Positions 11,546 through 22,559 of a stretch of DNA of 64,000 bases are shown here, in pieces. The notes under the pieces were generated by a model. That model did no database searches. It saw nothing but the letters and a program-made list of their open reading frames with translations, and had not been told where the DNA came from. A program made the translations under genes and the position numbers. This DNA comes from Nannobrachium achirus (lineage: Eukaryota > Chordata > Actinopteri > Myctophiformes > Myctophidae). The stretch lies in the NCBI GenBank assembly GCA_963921795.1, contig OY997642.1, positions 39,708,840 through 39,772,839 on the forward strand, in the 5' to 3' direction. Positions within the stretch are counted from its first letter, which is position 1; each line of letters opens with the position of its first letter.

Positions 11546-14500
11546 GCCTGTCCATCTGGGGGTTCAAGGCCTGTCCACATCAGAACTTGTACCTGTGAAG
11601 AGGGACAGGGAACCGAGGACAGAGCCAGAGGAGAGATGAGCTGTCCAAAAACACTATTTTGCTCTGCTTCATATTTTTCATTAGTTAAATATTTGTAAAA
11701 ACCCACAGACAGACTCTTCAAAATAGCCAAATTTGCACATCTACAAGCTCACAACCACAATCCTAACGCTAATCTACATTTCAGCAGGAAACCAAAGAGA
11801 AGAGTGCTGTGGTCTCGCTGAATGGATCTGATTCTCTGTGTAAGAGAAGAAAAAAATTAAGTGAGGGGAAAGAGGACAAGAAATCTTGGATTGATCCACC
11901 ACAAGAACCCAGAACCGTGACCCTCACCCAGGCTGAGATTGAGAGCTGTATGCAAACATACGAGGTGAGACTCATTTATTTGTGACTGGCTCTAATGAGA
12001 GAATTTAAAACATTTAATGTCTATCTTATATTGTCTAGCTTATGTTTCTGATTAGTTAAGAAGATGGATGGAAAATGTAATAATAATATCTCAAATTGAA
12101 TAATAATATCTCAAATGAATGTAGTGCTTTTCTAAGTGCCCAAAGCATGCTTTACATGGGGTGGGGGGGGGGGGACAAAAGAAAAGCTATTTTATTAGGG
12201 AGAAATTACTATAGAATAAAAACAGTAGTGAGACTGGGGGGTGTGTTGTCAGCTGGGGAAAGTAAAGACTTCAAGTATGGGACACTGTTTGTGGACATTT
12301 AGATTCCATCTCCACAAACATTGTACTGCATCCATGAGAACACTGGTGACTTTTGACCTCAACAGGACACCCTTCAAGACTACCAGGAGATGTTCGTTCA
12401 GTTTGGCTACGTGGTTCTCTTCTCCTCGGCCTTTCCTCTAGCTGCTATGTGTGCTCTCATCAACAACATCATCGAGATACGCAGCGATGGCCTGAAGCTC
12501 TGCACAGGTCTGCAGAGGCCCTTTGGACAAAGGGTGGACTCTATTGGTCGATGGCAGGTCAGCGTCCTTTGCTTCTTGCTCTAAGAAAAATGCTTTATAG
12601 CAGGGGTCTTCAACGTTTTCTGGCCAAGGACCCCTTAGTTGAGAGAGAAATTAAGCGGGGACCCCCACAACCATAGTTACATTGTTTGACAGCACAATCA
12701 TCAGTGTATTTTGGATTCATGTCAATTTGCGTTTTCAGATATTTAACCACTTGAACTGTCAATACTTAATAAACTTGACCTTTCACTCTGTATTTAGTCT
12801 GCTCTTTTTCCCCTCTACACCAAAACTCTTTGACAAAAATAGCCGATCTACAAGCTCAGTGTGAGCTTGTAGATCTGCTATTTTTGGCTAAAGTTCTCCG
12901 AATATGGATGCTAGGGTTCAAGTGGTTAATATAAAAAAGGAGGAAAAAAATGTTTCTATCACACAAAGATTTGGAGGACCCCCTGTAGTAACTCTGGGGA
13001 CCCCCTGCTTTATAGAAATGTAAATTAAAGTCAAAATTAACATGACATTATTAAGTTGACAATCTGTATATTTCTTCCTCTATTTGTGGCATTAACAGAC
13101 TGTGATGGAGGCCATGGGACTGATAGCCATCATAGTGAACTGTTACCTGATTGGTCAATGCGGGCAGCTTCAACGGCTCTTCCCCTGGCTGAGTCCAGAG
13201 ATGACTATTATCTGCATCGTCTTGCTAGAGGTATGCTGGAATGTGTCCACTAACAGTAAGGACAAGGCTGTGTAAGTGGTGTGTGAGGCTTCAGTTTCAT
13301 TGTAGGGTGCTGCTCACCTGTTATTATCTGTTGTCTGGCTTTGCTGCAAAAGCAAAAGTCAAACGATCCGTTTTTGTAGCTGTATTTTTGTGCACTCACA
13401 TTGAGTTTTGTGTTTGTTAGCAACAATAGAAATTGCAAATCCTCTTTGTAGCCCATGGGCCCTATTTTCGTCTATGCCTTACCCTTATCCCTTAACTCTT
13501 TTGAATTGAAAATATAGCCCTATGTGTTTAAGAGCTTTATTTTTGTTTGGACATAATTCATTATATTGTGACTGTTTGTGCCTTCATGTAACTTGTCTGT
13601 TCATCCTGTCCCTTTGTGATGTTGGTGGTTTACAGCACTTTGCAATTCTCCTAAAGTACGTCATCCATGTTTCCATCCCTGACATCCCTGGCTGGGTAGC
13701 AGACGAGATGGCCAAGCTAGAGTACCGACGAAGGGAAGCTTTCAAGGTATACTGTAGTTATCTTATAGCTTGAAAGACCTTCGAACGAAAGCATATTTGA
13801 AAGCTTGCTCTACTTTGTGAGACTGGTATCATACTGTGAGTCTGTCTTATTCTGTGCCCCTCGGTCTTTGTATGGTATGTCGAAAGAGAGCGAAGCCTTC
13901 ATTTTGATCAGCATTATTTATTCTTCAAATGTTATCCCCAATTTAGTCATTATGCCAAGTCGCCATAAACAAGCTATACCTCATTCCTTATTGCTGCCAC
14001 TCCCACTGCTGGCCTGCGGAGGGTGTTGTAGAGTACAGTAGATGTTGACAACCATGTCTCCTCTGATGCACATGGAGTCGCCAGCTGTTTCACTAAACAT
14101 ATGCACTCCACTGACCAACCTGTAGATGTTAGTGTATGTTGTGTATGTTAGCTGTATACCAAAACAGAAATAAAGTGTTCATACACACTACACAGTAAGC
14201 TGAGGTAAGCGGCATATGGTATGTAAGTTTCATTTTCTGTCACCCAACAGTGACCACTTTGTAAAGAGCGGATAATGGCATGTTTTATAGGGAATGTTGC
14301 TGGAGTTTGAGATGGTGGTCTAAAGATTATGTAGTGTGAAATATACACAACATAATCTTTAGACCACCATCTTTAACTCCAGCTTCTTTCATCTGACACG
14401 ATGTATGAAGTAATTTTTTTATGAAAATCAGATATTTTTGGCAAGTGGGTCATCGCATGACCAGGGTTGGAAAGGTATAGAATGCCTTTATTGTCATTTC

Positions 14501-15436
14501 ACACTACAACAATATTTGGTGTGACATCTCAGTAATACATACGATAGGTAAAAATAGATTCAATAAATGAAAACACCAGCAACGATCAACGTATTAAAGT
14601 ACGAATATGAAAATCTGTATAAATCTGTATATTGCACTGTATGATGCATGAAGGGTTGACACACTGCCATTTGTTTTCACATACACATCTCTCTCAAAAT
14701 GTCTCGGGTCTATTGCTTTCACGCTCACTCTCTCTCTTCTTCCTAACTCCTGGGTCTGTGTGCGGAGCAGAAACACGAGCGCCAGGCACAGCAGCACTTC
14801 CAGCAGCAGCTTAGGCGCCGTCGAGAGGAGGAGGAGATGCAACGTCAGGCCGAGCTGCAGGCCGAGGCTCGCCAGGAGAGCGAGTACCACAAGGCAGACC
14901 CCCACCACCACCACCATGATAAGACCTCTGGGAGCAAGCCGGGGGACAAGCCCAAGAGGCCCAGCTCTCTGCTGGGCAACAACAACGTGATGAAGCTGAA
15001 GCAGATCATCCCGCTCCAGGGGAAGTCGCGCTCCCCTGCCCAGTCCCCGACAGGAGGCGAGGCTAAACTCCCCGGCTTCCTGAATTTCAAGTTCCTGAAG
15101 TCACCCGAGGTGAAAAAGGAACAGGCAGTGGCAGTGGGAGGAGGGTCCACAGTGAATGCCTCTGCTGCCCCCAGTGGCCAGGAGAGGTCACAATCTCCCA
15201 ACAGGACATTCAGTCCCGGGAAGCTGTTCAATTTCAGCAAGTCGGAGGGGACTGTGGTGTGCGTTAATGGGACACAGCCTTCCAGAACAGGCGATGCTTC
15301 CTCCCAGGCTCCAAGCACACAATCTAGCAAGACTGACCTAAATACAACACCTGAGGAATTACCTTCTAACGATTCAGATAAAGGAGAAACAAGACAATCA
15401 AGTGATTCAGATAACCCTGGCTCAAAGAGTCAATAA
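1..15436 (+). CDS. ano8: ANO8 (anoctamin-8/TMEM16H), 5' end outside window
   Basis: Multi-pass membrane protein of the anoctamin (TMEM16) family. Visible coding exons: 1-87, 6297-6449, 9283-9409, 10321-10376, 10477-10551, 10950-11450, 11785-11964, 12366-12557, 13099-13230, 13636-13746 and 14771-15436 (stop TAA). All junctions are GT-AG with compatible phases and give 759 codons plus stop. The first exon reads KRREAELAYKWGTLD, as in human ANO8. The next has a hydrophobic segment (WLVSLPICLLCLCFVFLAML). Later blocks include EMFVQFGYVVLFSSAFPLAA, NCYLIGQCGQLQRLFPWLSP and IPDIPGWVADEMAKLEYRRR, all typical of ANO8. The 501-bp exon codes for the polar, acidic insert that sets ANO8 apart from its paralogues. 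The last exon is Gln/Arg/Glu-rich and then Ser/Pro-rich, with the conserved block NNVMKLKQIIPLQGK. ANO8 is known as an ER-plasma-membrane tethering anoctamin; that role is family knowledge. The N-terminal exons lie left of the window. Confidence 0.95.
210..890. repeat. GTAATAGTG-type minisatellite array
   Basis: AT-rich tandem array built from short words such as GTAATAGTGTAATAGCGCAA, with higher-order units of roughly 40-60 bp. It is interrupted at about 320-410 by unrelated AT-rich DNA. It lies in an ANO8 intron. The same words occur in shorter form inside the foldback element (near 37.30-37.35, 37.84-37.91 and 38.52-38.55 kb), so the array may be an expanded remnant of that family. Open frames across it come from the repeat and are not genes. 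Confidence 0.85.
1005..1086 (-). tRNA. tRNA-Ser (anticodon AGA)
   Basis: An 82-nt type II tRNA with a long variable arm. The acceptor stem GTTGTCG pairs with CGACAAC and the discriminator is G. The A box (TGGCCGAGTGG) and B box (GGTTCGAACC) are intact. The anticodon loop CTAGAAA gives AGA. A short T run follows on the minus strand and serves as the Pol III terminator. It is antisense within an ANO8 intron and identical over 82 nt to the copy at 1575-1656. Confidence 0.96.
1087..2167. other. ANO8 intron sequence between tRNA genes
   Basis: Apart from the second tRNA-Ser, this holds a degraded copy of the hairpin family (1124-1178) and a run of TTTAGTC/GACTAAA inverted words (1230-1330) that looks like a decayed transposon end. 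I see nothing else in 1657-2167. Confidence 0.5.
1575..1656 (-). tRNA. tRNA-Ser (anticodon AGA), second copy
   Basis: An 82-nt tRNA identical in sequence to the copy about 570 bp upstream, with intact A and B boxes, long variable arm and anticodon AGA. A minus-strand T run follows the 3' end. The identity suggests recent local duplication or gene conversion; flanking DNA is not obviously duplicated. Confidence 0.96.
2168..2240 (+). tRNA. tRNA-Lys (anticodon CTT)
   Basis: A 73-nt cloverleaf. The acceptor stem GCCCGGC faces a 3' strand with one weak pair. The D-arm A box (TAGCTCAGTCGG), anticodon loop CTCTTAA (anticodon CTT) and T-arm B box (GGTTCGAGCC) are present. A TTTT terminator follows within 10 bp. 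It lies in the same ANO8 intron as the two tRNA-Ser genes but on the opposite strand. Confidence 0.95.
2876..3222. repeat. Three-copy tandem repeat, unit about 115-125 bp
   Basis: Three diverged direct repeats begin near 2876, 3000 and 3127. Each contains the order CCAAGTTTGGAACCTGTAGC-like, then CTGGAGTTATGG, CCAATAGGA and GAGGGGTGGGGCTTC. The CCAATAGG and GGGGTGGGGCTTC words are best conserved. An open frame crosses them but changes between copies, so I do not treat it as coding. 2241-2875 holds nothing I recognise. Confidence 0.75.
3240..3700 (-). mobile_element. LINE 3' coding remnant (decayed)
   Basis: Read on the minus strand, around 3510-3620, the sequence translates with frame breaks to a segment resembling the C-terminal tail of fish LINE ORF2 proteins (a phenylalanine-arginine-proline-rich stretch followed by a conserved serine/phenylalanine block). 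The frame is broken. Assignment to LINE is by family memory and is tentative. Confidence 0.35.
3851..4223. mobile_element. Short inverted-repeat DNA element
   Basis: Outer arms are near-complementary over about 35 bp (3851-3887 and 4189-4223; core GTGGCCACACCCACC). A second inner pair (about 3894-3910 and 4157-4172; core TAAAGG...CTGTCA) may be a nested MITE. There is no coding capacity. Confidence 0.55.
4262..5330. mobile_element. Non-autonomous hAT transposon, 8-bp TSD
   Basis: The termini are CAGTGTTGGG and CCCAACACTG, flanked by the exact 8-bp direct repeat CCTCCTAG (4254-4261 and 5331-5338). This is the hAT signature. The sub-terminal parts are rich in GTAACG/CGTTAC words. At 1069 bp, with no transposase frame, it must rely on another element. 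It is in an ANO8 intron and is the same terminal family as 36042-37074. Confidence 0.92.
5339..6066. other. ANO8 intron remainder
   Basis: Contains a (CT)n tract at 5582-5600 followed by a CTGC/CTGT-rich stretch. No exon, RNA or clear transposon is visible here. Confidence 0.5.
6067..6137. repeat. Palindromic hairpin element (partial copy)
   Basis: An ACAAGCACACA...GCAACGCCTCG stem pairs with CGAGGCGTTGTGTGCTTGT and is followed by AGATCTGCTGTTTTCAC, the outer arm of the dispersed hairpin family. It is 160 bp upstream of an ANO8 exon. Confidence 0.7.
6471..6898. mobile_element. hAT-type MITE, 8-bp TSD, beside ANO8 exon
   Basis: Termini (T/TAGGG)GGCTGTCAC...GTGACAGCCCTA are flanked by the direct repeat AATACAGC (6463-6470 and 6899-6906). 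Internal ATCGCAATTATTT words recur. A palindromic hairpin copy (6603-6679) lies inside. The left end is only about 20 bp from the splice donor of the 6297-6449 exon. Confidence 0.88.
6603..6679. repeat. Palindromic hairpin element (clear copy)
   Basis: Arm GTGGAAATAGCAGATCTACA and onward pairs with the mirrored arm ending TAGATCGGCTATTTCCAC, with a long continuous stem through AAGCTCACAACG. It is one of about a dozen copies in the window and is nested in the hAT at 6471-6898. Confidence 0.85.
7027..8742. mobile_element. hAT transposon copy, 8-bp TSD, with internal 570-bp palindrome
   Basis: Termini CAGCGCTACTCAAC and GTTGAGTAGCCCTG are flanked by the direct repeat CTTTAGAA (7019-7026 and 8743-8750). 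The sub-terminal GCGGCCCGCGGGCCGC and GCGGCCCTTTGG words are common in vertebrate hAT families. No transposase frame survives. A large palindrome (7832-8405) fills the middle. Confidence 0.9.
7832..8405. repeat. 570-bp near-perfect palindrome with nested hairpins
   Basis: The left arm (from CTCATGCCAATAACGCTCC) and right arm (to GGAGCGTTATTGGCATGAG) are reverse complements with few mismatches. The centre is near 8118. Each arm contains a complete copy of the dispersed hairpin (7949-8016 and 8228-8294). The arm ends resemble the LINE/SINE tail seen at 8980-9018. Confidence 0.85.
8755..9018 (+). mobile_element. SINE-like element with LINE-type tail
   Basis: The head (about 8763-8840) keeps a weak tRNA-like promoter: GTGGTTGAGTCACTC near the A-box position and GGATCGGATCCCA near the B-box position. 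The 3' part (about 8935-9018) closely matches the reverse complement of 31277-31360, ending in GGAGCTTT/AAAGCTCC and a GAATTGAATTG tail. A shared tail is the usual sign that a SINE uses a partner LINE's reverse transcriptase. Confidence 0.6.
9551..9800. mobile_element. Short TIR element with 9-bp TSD
   Basis: TIRs TAGCCTGGGTACCAG... and ...CTGGTACCCAGGCTA are flanked by the exact 9-bp duplication GCTTAAAGG (9542-9550 and 9801-9809). A 9-bp TSD is typical of Mutator-like elements, and that class call is inference. At 250 bp it is non-coding. It lies in the ANO8 intron just after the 9283-9409 exon. Confidence 0.8.
9870..10200. mobile_element. Copy of the GCGACC..GGTCGC / CCATATATGG repeat family
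   Basis: Begins with ATTGCGACTGTAGGTCGCAG, then TAAGACGCCTCAGGG, and contains CCTATATATGGAGATCC and ATATGGGCAT words. The same combination recurs near 21.09-21.57, 47.06-47.77 and 63.56-63.83 kb. It is non-coding, in an ANO8 intron immediately 5' of the 10321 exon. Confidence 0.6.
11451..11542 (+). repeat. (GT)n microsatellite forming an ANO8 splice donor
   Basis: About 46 GT units start directly at the exon-intron boundary after codon CAG (11448-11450). The donor dinucleotide is therefore the first repeat unit. Long open frames through the tract are repeat artefacts. Confidence 0.95.
11543..11784. other. ANO8 intron with NAGNAG-type acceptor
   Basis: A short intron remainder. The acceptor reads TTTCAGCAG, so splicing after either AG (exon start 11785 or 11788) would include or skip one Gln codon. 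A partial hairpin arm (ACATCTACAAGCTCACAACC) lies near 11735. Confidence 0.5.
12601..13007. mobile_element. hAT element, 8-bp TSD, in ANO8 intron
   Basis: Termini CAGGGGTCTTCAACG and GGGGACCCCCTG are flanked by the direct repeat CTTTATAG (12593-12600 and 13008-13015). It carries a hairpin-family copy at 12834-12887. It sits between the 12366-12557 and 13099-13230 coding exons, only 36 bp from the former and 91 bp from the latter. It is the same terminal family as 45757-46501. Confidence 0.92.
12834..12887. repeat. Palindromic hairpin element
   Basis: CAAAAATAGCCGATCTACAA and a mirrored arm TTGTAGATCTGCTATTTTTGG are separated by a short GCTCAGTGTGAGC core that is itself palindromic. The stem is almost perfect from end to end. 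Confidence 0.85.
14311..14371. repeat. Isolated perfect hairpin in ANO8 intron
   Basis: The arm GAGATGGTGGTCTAAAGATT and onward pairs with the arm AATCTTTAGACCACCATCT, with about 23 bp of stem and a small AT-rich loop. It is not a member of the common hairpin family. The surrounding intron (13747-14770) has no other recognised feature except a weak LINE-tail-like stretch near 14475-14520. Confidence 0.7.
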
Positions 15437-16117
15437 ACAGACTATTAAAACATTCCATTATGTAAAGATGGACTGTGCAATGGTCAGGCAACATTCTGAG
15501 CCTTCAAAGCACCTGTAATGTCACAGAAACTTTAGTTGAGAGGACCAAATGTAAGGTCAGCAAGTGTTAGACTTTAACTATTGATGCAAACTGCTTTGCA
15601 CAAAATCATTATACTGTATCAATTCTCACCTGGCTCTATGGCTTCCATGTAAAAAGAAATGTACAGTATGTGTAATTCCTTGAATGAAGCTCAAGTACTC
15701 TGTAACTAAGGTTAAAGTACTGCATGACTTGTAGCTCTGTAACTGGATTCCAATTGCCATTTGGCACACAAAGAATTAACCTATATCTGTGCAAAGAATG
15801 TTTTAAACTGAACTATGAGCATTGTTTAGCCTGTTTATAAAAGGATGTAAAGATTGTGAATATTACTTTACCAATTACATTATTTTCTTCATGCCTGCCT
15901 TGAATGCATGTTGTATCATCTGCAAGCATTTCACTGGTAATTCCATGTCTTTTCAGTTGTCAAGCACTTTCAAAGCCATTCTATTCCTCCGCAATAGCTC
16001 AGATTATAATCACTGTGACCGTGAAAAATATATTTTTCTTAGCTTTGATTTTCTATGAATTATTTTATTACATAAATGTGTGAATGTACTCCAGTGATGC
16101 AAACATGATCTCACTTG

Positions 16118-16123
16118 AATAAA
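16118..16123 (+). terminator. Likely ANO8 poly(A) signal
   Basis: AATAAA lies about 680 bp after the ANO8 stop codon, in otherwise non-coding AT-rich sequence (15437-16117) that I take as the 3' UTR. No competing AATAAA of this strength was seen closer to the stop. Assigned by position only. Confidence 0.45.
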
Positions 16124-16139
16124 TACCCATTATGAGACC

Positions 16140-16737
16140 ATGGAAGTTTTTGATTTTTGGATCAGATATAGATTGATATTAAGCATAATAGAATAAATAG
16201 ATACATGCAGGTAACAGCACATTAAGACACGCTAGGTAATTTAGCTCAATTTATTGAGAATAAGGATCCAAGAGATATTAAAATGCAATGAAACATAAAA
16301 ACACATCTGTGAGGATAATTTCCATTCAGTGTCAATTAAAGAGAACTTTGTTTATCACAAGTTACACGTGGTCATGATACTTAAACGAAAGGAGAACATC
16401 TGAAATCGACAATGACATCCAGGAAGATAAACCAAAGCAGATCTGTCCCTGCCTCGTTTTGAAATGTGAAAGGTGTCAAAATATATTTGTCCAGGCTTAT
16501 TGAAGCAAGTACCTGTGAACATAAATGTTTAACATATCCATAGACAGATGTAATGATTGGCCATGGCAAAAATTATAGTTGATAGTTTGTAAATATTGTA
16601 TGAACTAAAGAGCAGATCAGCTATTTTCACTATTTTAAAGTAAAAAAAAAAAAAAGGAACAGTTTTGGACTTGTGTTTCCACCCAACAGCAACGATAGTA
16701 TGTATGATCACTTTGATCAGGGTACGATTTGTAGGGG
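16140..16737. other. Spacer or possible distal DDA1 3' UTR
   Basis: AT-rich, non-coding sequence between the convergent ANO8 and DDA1 genes. A minus-strand AATAAA (plus-strand TTTATT near 16250) could be a distal DDA1 poly(A) signal. I see nothing else. Confidence 0.35.
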
Positions 16738-17137
16738 AATACCAGTAGAGTCGCCAGAAAGAAGGTTGCCTGCTGGTATATGCCTTTTGATTGATTGATT
16801 AATTGAGGTATTAGATGTTTTGGATAGGAAAAGGTACAGTTTCATGACAGTACAGTTCACTTATACAACGTCAACTAAAATTAAACTCAGGTAAGGCAGG
16901 GCTTATTTGTTATTTTCCATTGAGATCCTTAATATCCATATAACTGTAAACTATGCCTAAACGGATAAACCTAACCTTAACCTTGGTAAAACGGTGCCAA
17001 AACCTAACCCTATTAATAATCTTAACTTCAGTAAAGATATACTTAATCCTAAAGTTATATCTAACTTTATTCTCAGTAAAACAAATACAAGAATAAAAAT
17101 CTCTGCAACCTTCTTTCTGGCGACTCTACCGGTTACC
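16738..17137. mobile_element. TIR element with 10-bp TSD carrying a LINE tail
   Basis: TIRs of about 30 bp (TACCAGTAGAGTCGCCAGAA left, TTCTGGCGACTCTACCGG right) are flanked by the direct repeat TTTGTAGGGG (16728-16737 and 17138-17147). Inside, 16786-16900 matches the 3' tail of the LINE at 28.85 kb (TTGATTGATTG... then GGAAAAGGTACAGTTTCATG). Non-coding. The class is unresolved; the duplication length suits Mutator-like elements. Confidence 0.75.
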
Positions 17138-17174
17138 TTTGTAGGGGGGCACATTTTCTTACCTCTTCGTACAA

Positions 17175-17232
17175 CAAATAGCTGATCTAAAATCTCACAA
17201 CACGTCACAATGTGTGATCTTGTAGATCTGCA
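17175..17232. repeat. Palindromic hairpin element (diverged)
   Basis: CAAATAGCTGATCTAAAATC pairs imperfectly with GATCTTGTAGATCTG around a CACAACACGTCACAATGTGTG core. Confidence 0.65.
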
Positions 17233-19770
17233 ACCCAATTTTTTAATAAAAGGGTTAACGAGATAAATGTGGTTAACATACCGTACATTTGAACAACTTG
17301 TTAGTCATACGGTGTATGACTGTTAGTCATATTGTGTAACTCTTTCAGTTATTCTTTTAGGTCTTTCACCGGAATATTGATACGATATATGAACCATTCC
17401 ACATACATAGAATTAGCCTATTAACGACTATTTTTGTGTTTGCCCCAGACACTCGAAAATGACACAGGCAATGGAAGTGTATTAATTTATGTATTCTTCT
17501 GACAAGTGTTGCGTTCCATGATCTCAGGTGCTAGCCTAGGGTTAGGGTTACAGCATTCGTTATTGTGGAGTACTTACAGTATGTATGTAGACACATGCTG
17601 TAATGACAACGGAGCTACGAGAGGTATCAAAAGACTACTAAAATGAATGTTACACAGTGGGACTTTAAAATTGTGATATAATCAAACAAATATCAAACAT
17701 ATCAAGACAGTCTACATTTCCCAAACAATTCATGTAATTAAGTCTGACCAACAAAAAGATAGGCTAATTAATGAACAGAGAAGGGATATTAAAAGCGAGG
17801 TATGTAATCTCCCCAGAACCACAAATCGAACCCTGTGTATGGTCTATCTATACTGACTGAACCTGCTCAAACAGGTTTATTTTTTTTCATAATGTGCAAC
17901 AATTGATGCCTCAAATTGCAGATAAGACAGACTTCAACGAGTGAAGCGATGTTTCAAATTTTACTCAGCTTTGGCTCTTGTGCCAACATCAGATTAGTCT
18001 TCAAAATAAAATATGGCTGCCTCAGAGAGGATGTCCTTGATGCAATATTACCTGATAGAGGGCCAGAACAAGCACACCTTACACAACTGTACAAATATAC
18101 AAACTTTGGAAAGTTATTGTGAATACAATTCACCAACTTCACAAGTAGCAGCAGAAAGAGAGGGGCTCCGTTTTCTTTTCATGTTCCAGCGGCAACCATC
18201 CATCTAATAAACACAAATGTGCTTGTCCTCATTAATAATCATGCCTTGTCTGGATGACCAAATTTGAATGGCACATTTATGACAAGTTTGCACAATTGAA
18301 CTACATGTCCACCAAATGAGTTCCTATATAGCTACTACTGTCACCAGTCAATCTCACCAGTCTAGTGAGCATCTCCACACAGCAAACCTATTTTACACAA
18401 TGTCGGATGTGACAGCCTTGCACTTCAGGAGATGCAAGCACTGCAGAACTGATGCACGCCAAGCATTCAATATCATGCTTTAAATATTGCTACAAAACAG
18501 ATAGGTCATACAAAAACATTTTGCATCATCTGGTATGTATTGGCCTAAATGTGACCTAAATTGAAGGAGACGCTAGATCCACACAAATTAAGACCATATA
18601 CATTTCTTCACCTGTTATCACGCCGTAAACCAATGAAGCAAAACACTCACTTTCACTTTAAGGCAATAACTCATCGATCACTCAACTGAAGGGAGAGAAC
18701 AGAACATTTCCTTTGGGACGCAAGTCTTATAGCACAACACAGTCCACAACAATAACCTGAGTTCCTAATTACATCAAGGGAGTTGACATCTTGGTATTTT
18801 CATTTCCATGATGACAACTTCATGCTGGGTGATCTAAGGGTCTCAATGACCACCACGTAAAAGCATGTCATCACATTTCAAAACCAAAATACTCCTAATG
18901 GAGAGTAAACCGCAATAAGGTGGCATGCAACTTAATTACATGGACTTAACATAAAACATGCATATCTTGAGTGCCTGTCTGAATTAATATACCTGTAGAC
19001 CGCTCAAAAGCACTAAGGAGCACTGAATGTACATGAACAAAAAAACACATTTGAGCACAAATCAATGTAAACCAGATAGAGGAGTGAAAAGGTAGGCATT
19101 TCTGTCATATGTTCGTTTACCATGCCAAATTACAAAGTACAGATGCTCAAGCAGATGTGTGGTCCGAGTTTGCCAGGAACTCTCTACTGAAAGTAAATTT
19201 GAGAGATGTGCACAAAAATGGACTGCAGATTATAGAAAGAAATGTCTGCTAAGGCAGAAATTTTAATTGTGCCATTAACCATTATATATTGTTGGACGAG
19301 GCCACCCAAGGGTCTACAACAAATCAGGAAATAGTCGATCTTCAAGCTCACAACAAATCGTGTTGCAAGCTTGTTGTTCTGATATTTTTGCAGAATGTTT
19401 GCCTAGTTCTGCTGAATGTGCACCTATTATGACATGCCCAGAATAGGGATGCTAGGGTTCATGTGGATAAAGCACAATTTATACTTCATTGTACAACGGT
19501 GTTGTTCACCGAAAATGATGTGACCAAGTATACTATAAATTAGGCTTAAGATGATATGAACATGTCTTCTTCACTGAATTCATTGTTCAGTAATAGCGGC
19601 AGTGTTCTACACCGCCTGCATTACAGTATCTTTCCTCATGTGCTTCGGTATCAAGGCTTCTGCTTTGCAAACATATATTCTGCATCTGCGTTTGAGTTAA
19701 GGAGTGAGCGTGCCTGTTGCCTGTCTGTGCGCATGTCAGTGTGTTAGTCCGTCTTTGTTGGAAGAGTGCC
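17233..19770. other. AT-rich non-coding region, possible DDA1 3' UTR
   Basis: I see no exon or RNA gene. It contains a diverged hairpin copy at 19329-19389 and minus-strand AATAAA-type words. Part of it adjoining 19771 must be DDA1 3' UTR; the extent cannot be fixed by eye. Confidence 0.4.
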
Positions 19771-21984
<2,214 letters not shown>

Positions 21985-22400
21985 ATTTTATCCAAGTCTT
22001 GATTAAGCTCCTTGGTCACGTAATGAGACCTGAAAGGATCAGTCGCTAATGGCTCGCCGCTACTAGCTAAACGTTGTCTTCAACAAAAAGCGTTCTTTAC
22101 CACTTCCGATTCTTAGGTTAGTAACAATAAATGCTCGAGATATTTCTTTGACATTTATCACATTTCATCACCCTCCAAACACTTTCAGTTCGTTAAATCG
22201 CCCTATTAGTTGCCACAAACGCTCAAGGTTCTTTCCTCTCGCTGCCTTGTTGATGTGCTCTCCACTGTTCACATCTACTCCATCTTTGTTGTTCGTCTGT
22301 GTGGGCGGTAACCTTCAGCTGATCCAACGACGCCATTGGTTGATGGCTGGTAAACACGTCAAGGAAGTCTGCTCATTGGTGAATAAGTAAACACACAAGG
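21985..22400 (-). promoter_or_regulatory. DDA1 promoter region with CCAAT boxes
   Basis: Immediately upstream of the DDA1 start on the minus strand. Two inverted CCAAT words (plus-strand ATTGGT at 22335-22340 and 22375-22380) lie 350-400 bp from the ATG. No TATA box is convincing. The transcription start cannot be placed by eye. Confidence 0.4.
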
Positions 22401-22494
22401 CCAGCCCTCCAATACACGGAGGAGCTTATCAGCATGGAAACATCCAGTGAAACGTCTCTCTACTTCGCCCACCAGCGGCGTCAGTTCAGAAAAA

Positions 22495-22559
22495 GCTAAG
22501 GTATGGCAACATGACTGGTGCGCGCGTGCAAGACACCTGTCATGTTGCCATACCTTAGC
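22495..22559. repeat. Hairpin with perfect 21-bp arms upstream of DDA1
   Basis: GCTAAGGTATGGCAACATGA plus C at 22495-22515 is exactly reverse-complementary to 22539-22559, with a 23-nt GC-rich loop. A shorter related stem (AAGGTATGGCA...TGCCATACC) follows at about 22609-22640. Confidence 0.75.

Noticed and set aside
11004-11730. Several frames with poly-Cys-Val or poly-Thr-His
   Set aside because: Products of the (GT)n tract. The true frame is the ANO8 exon ending at 11450.
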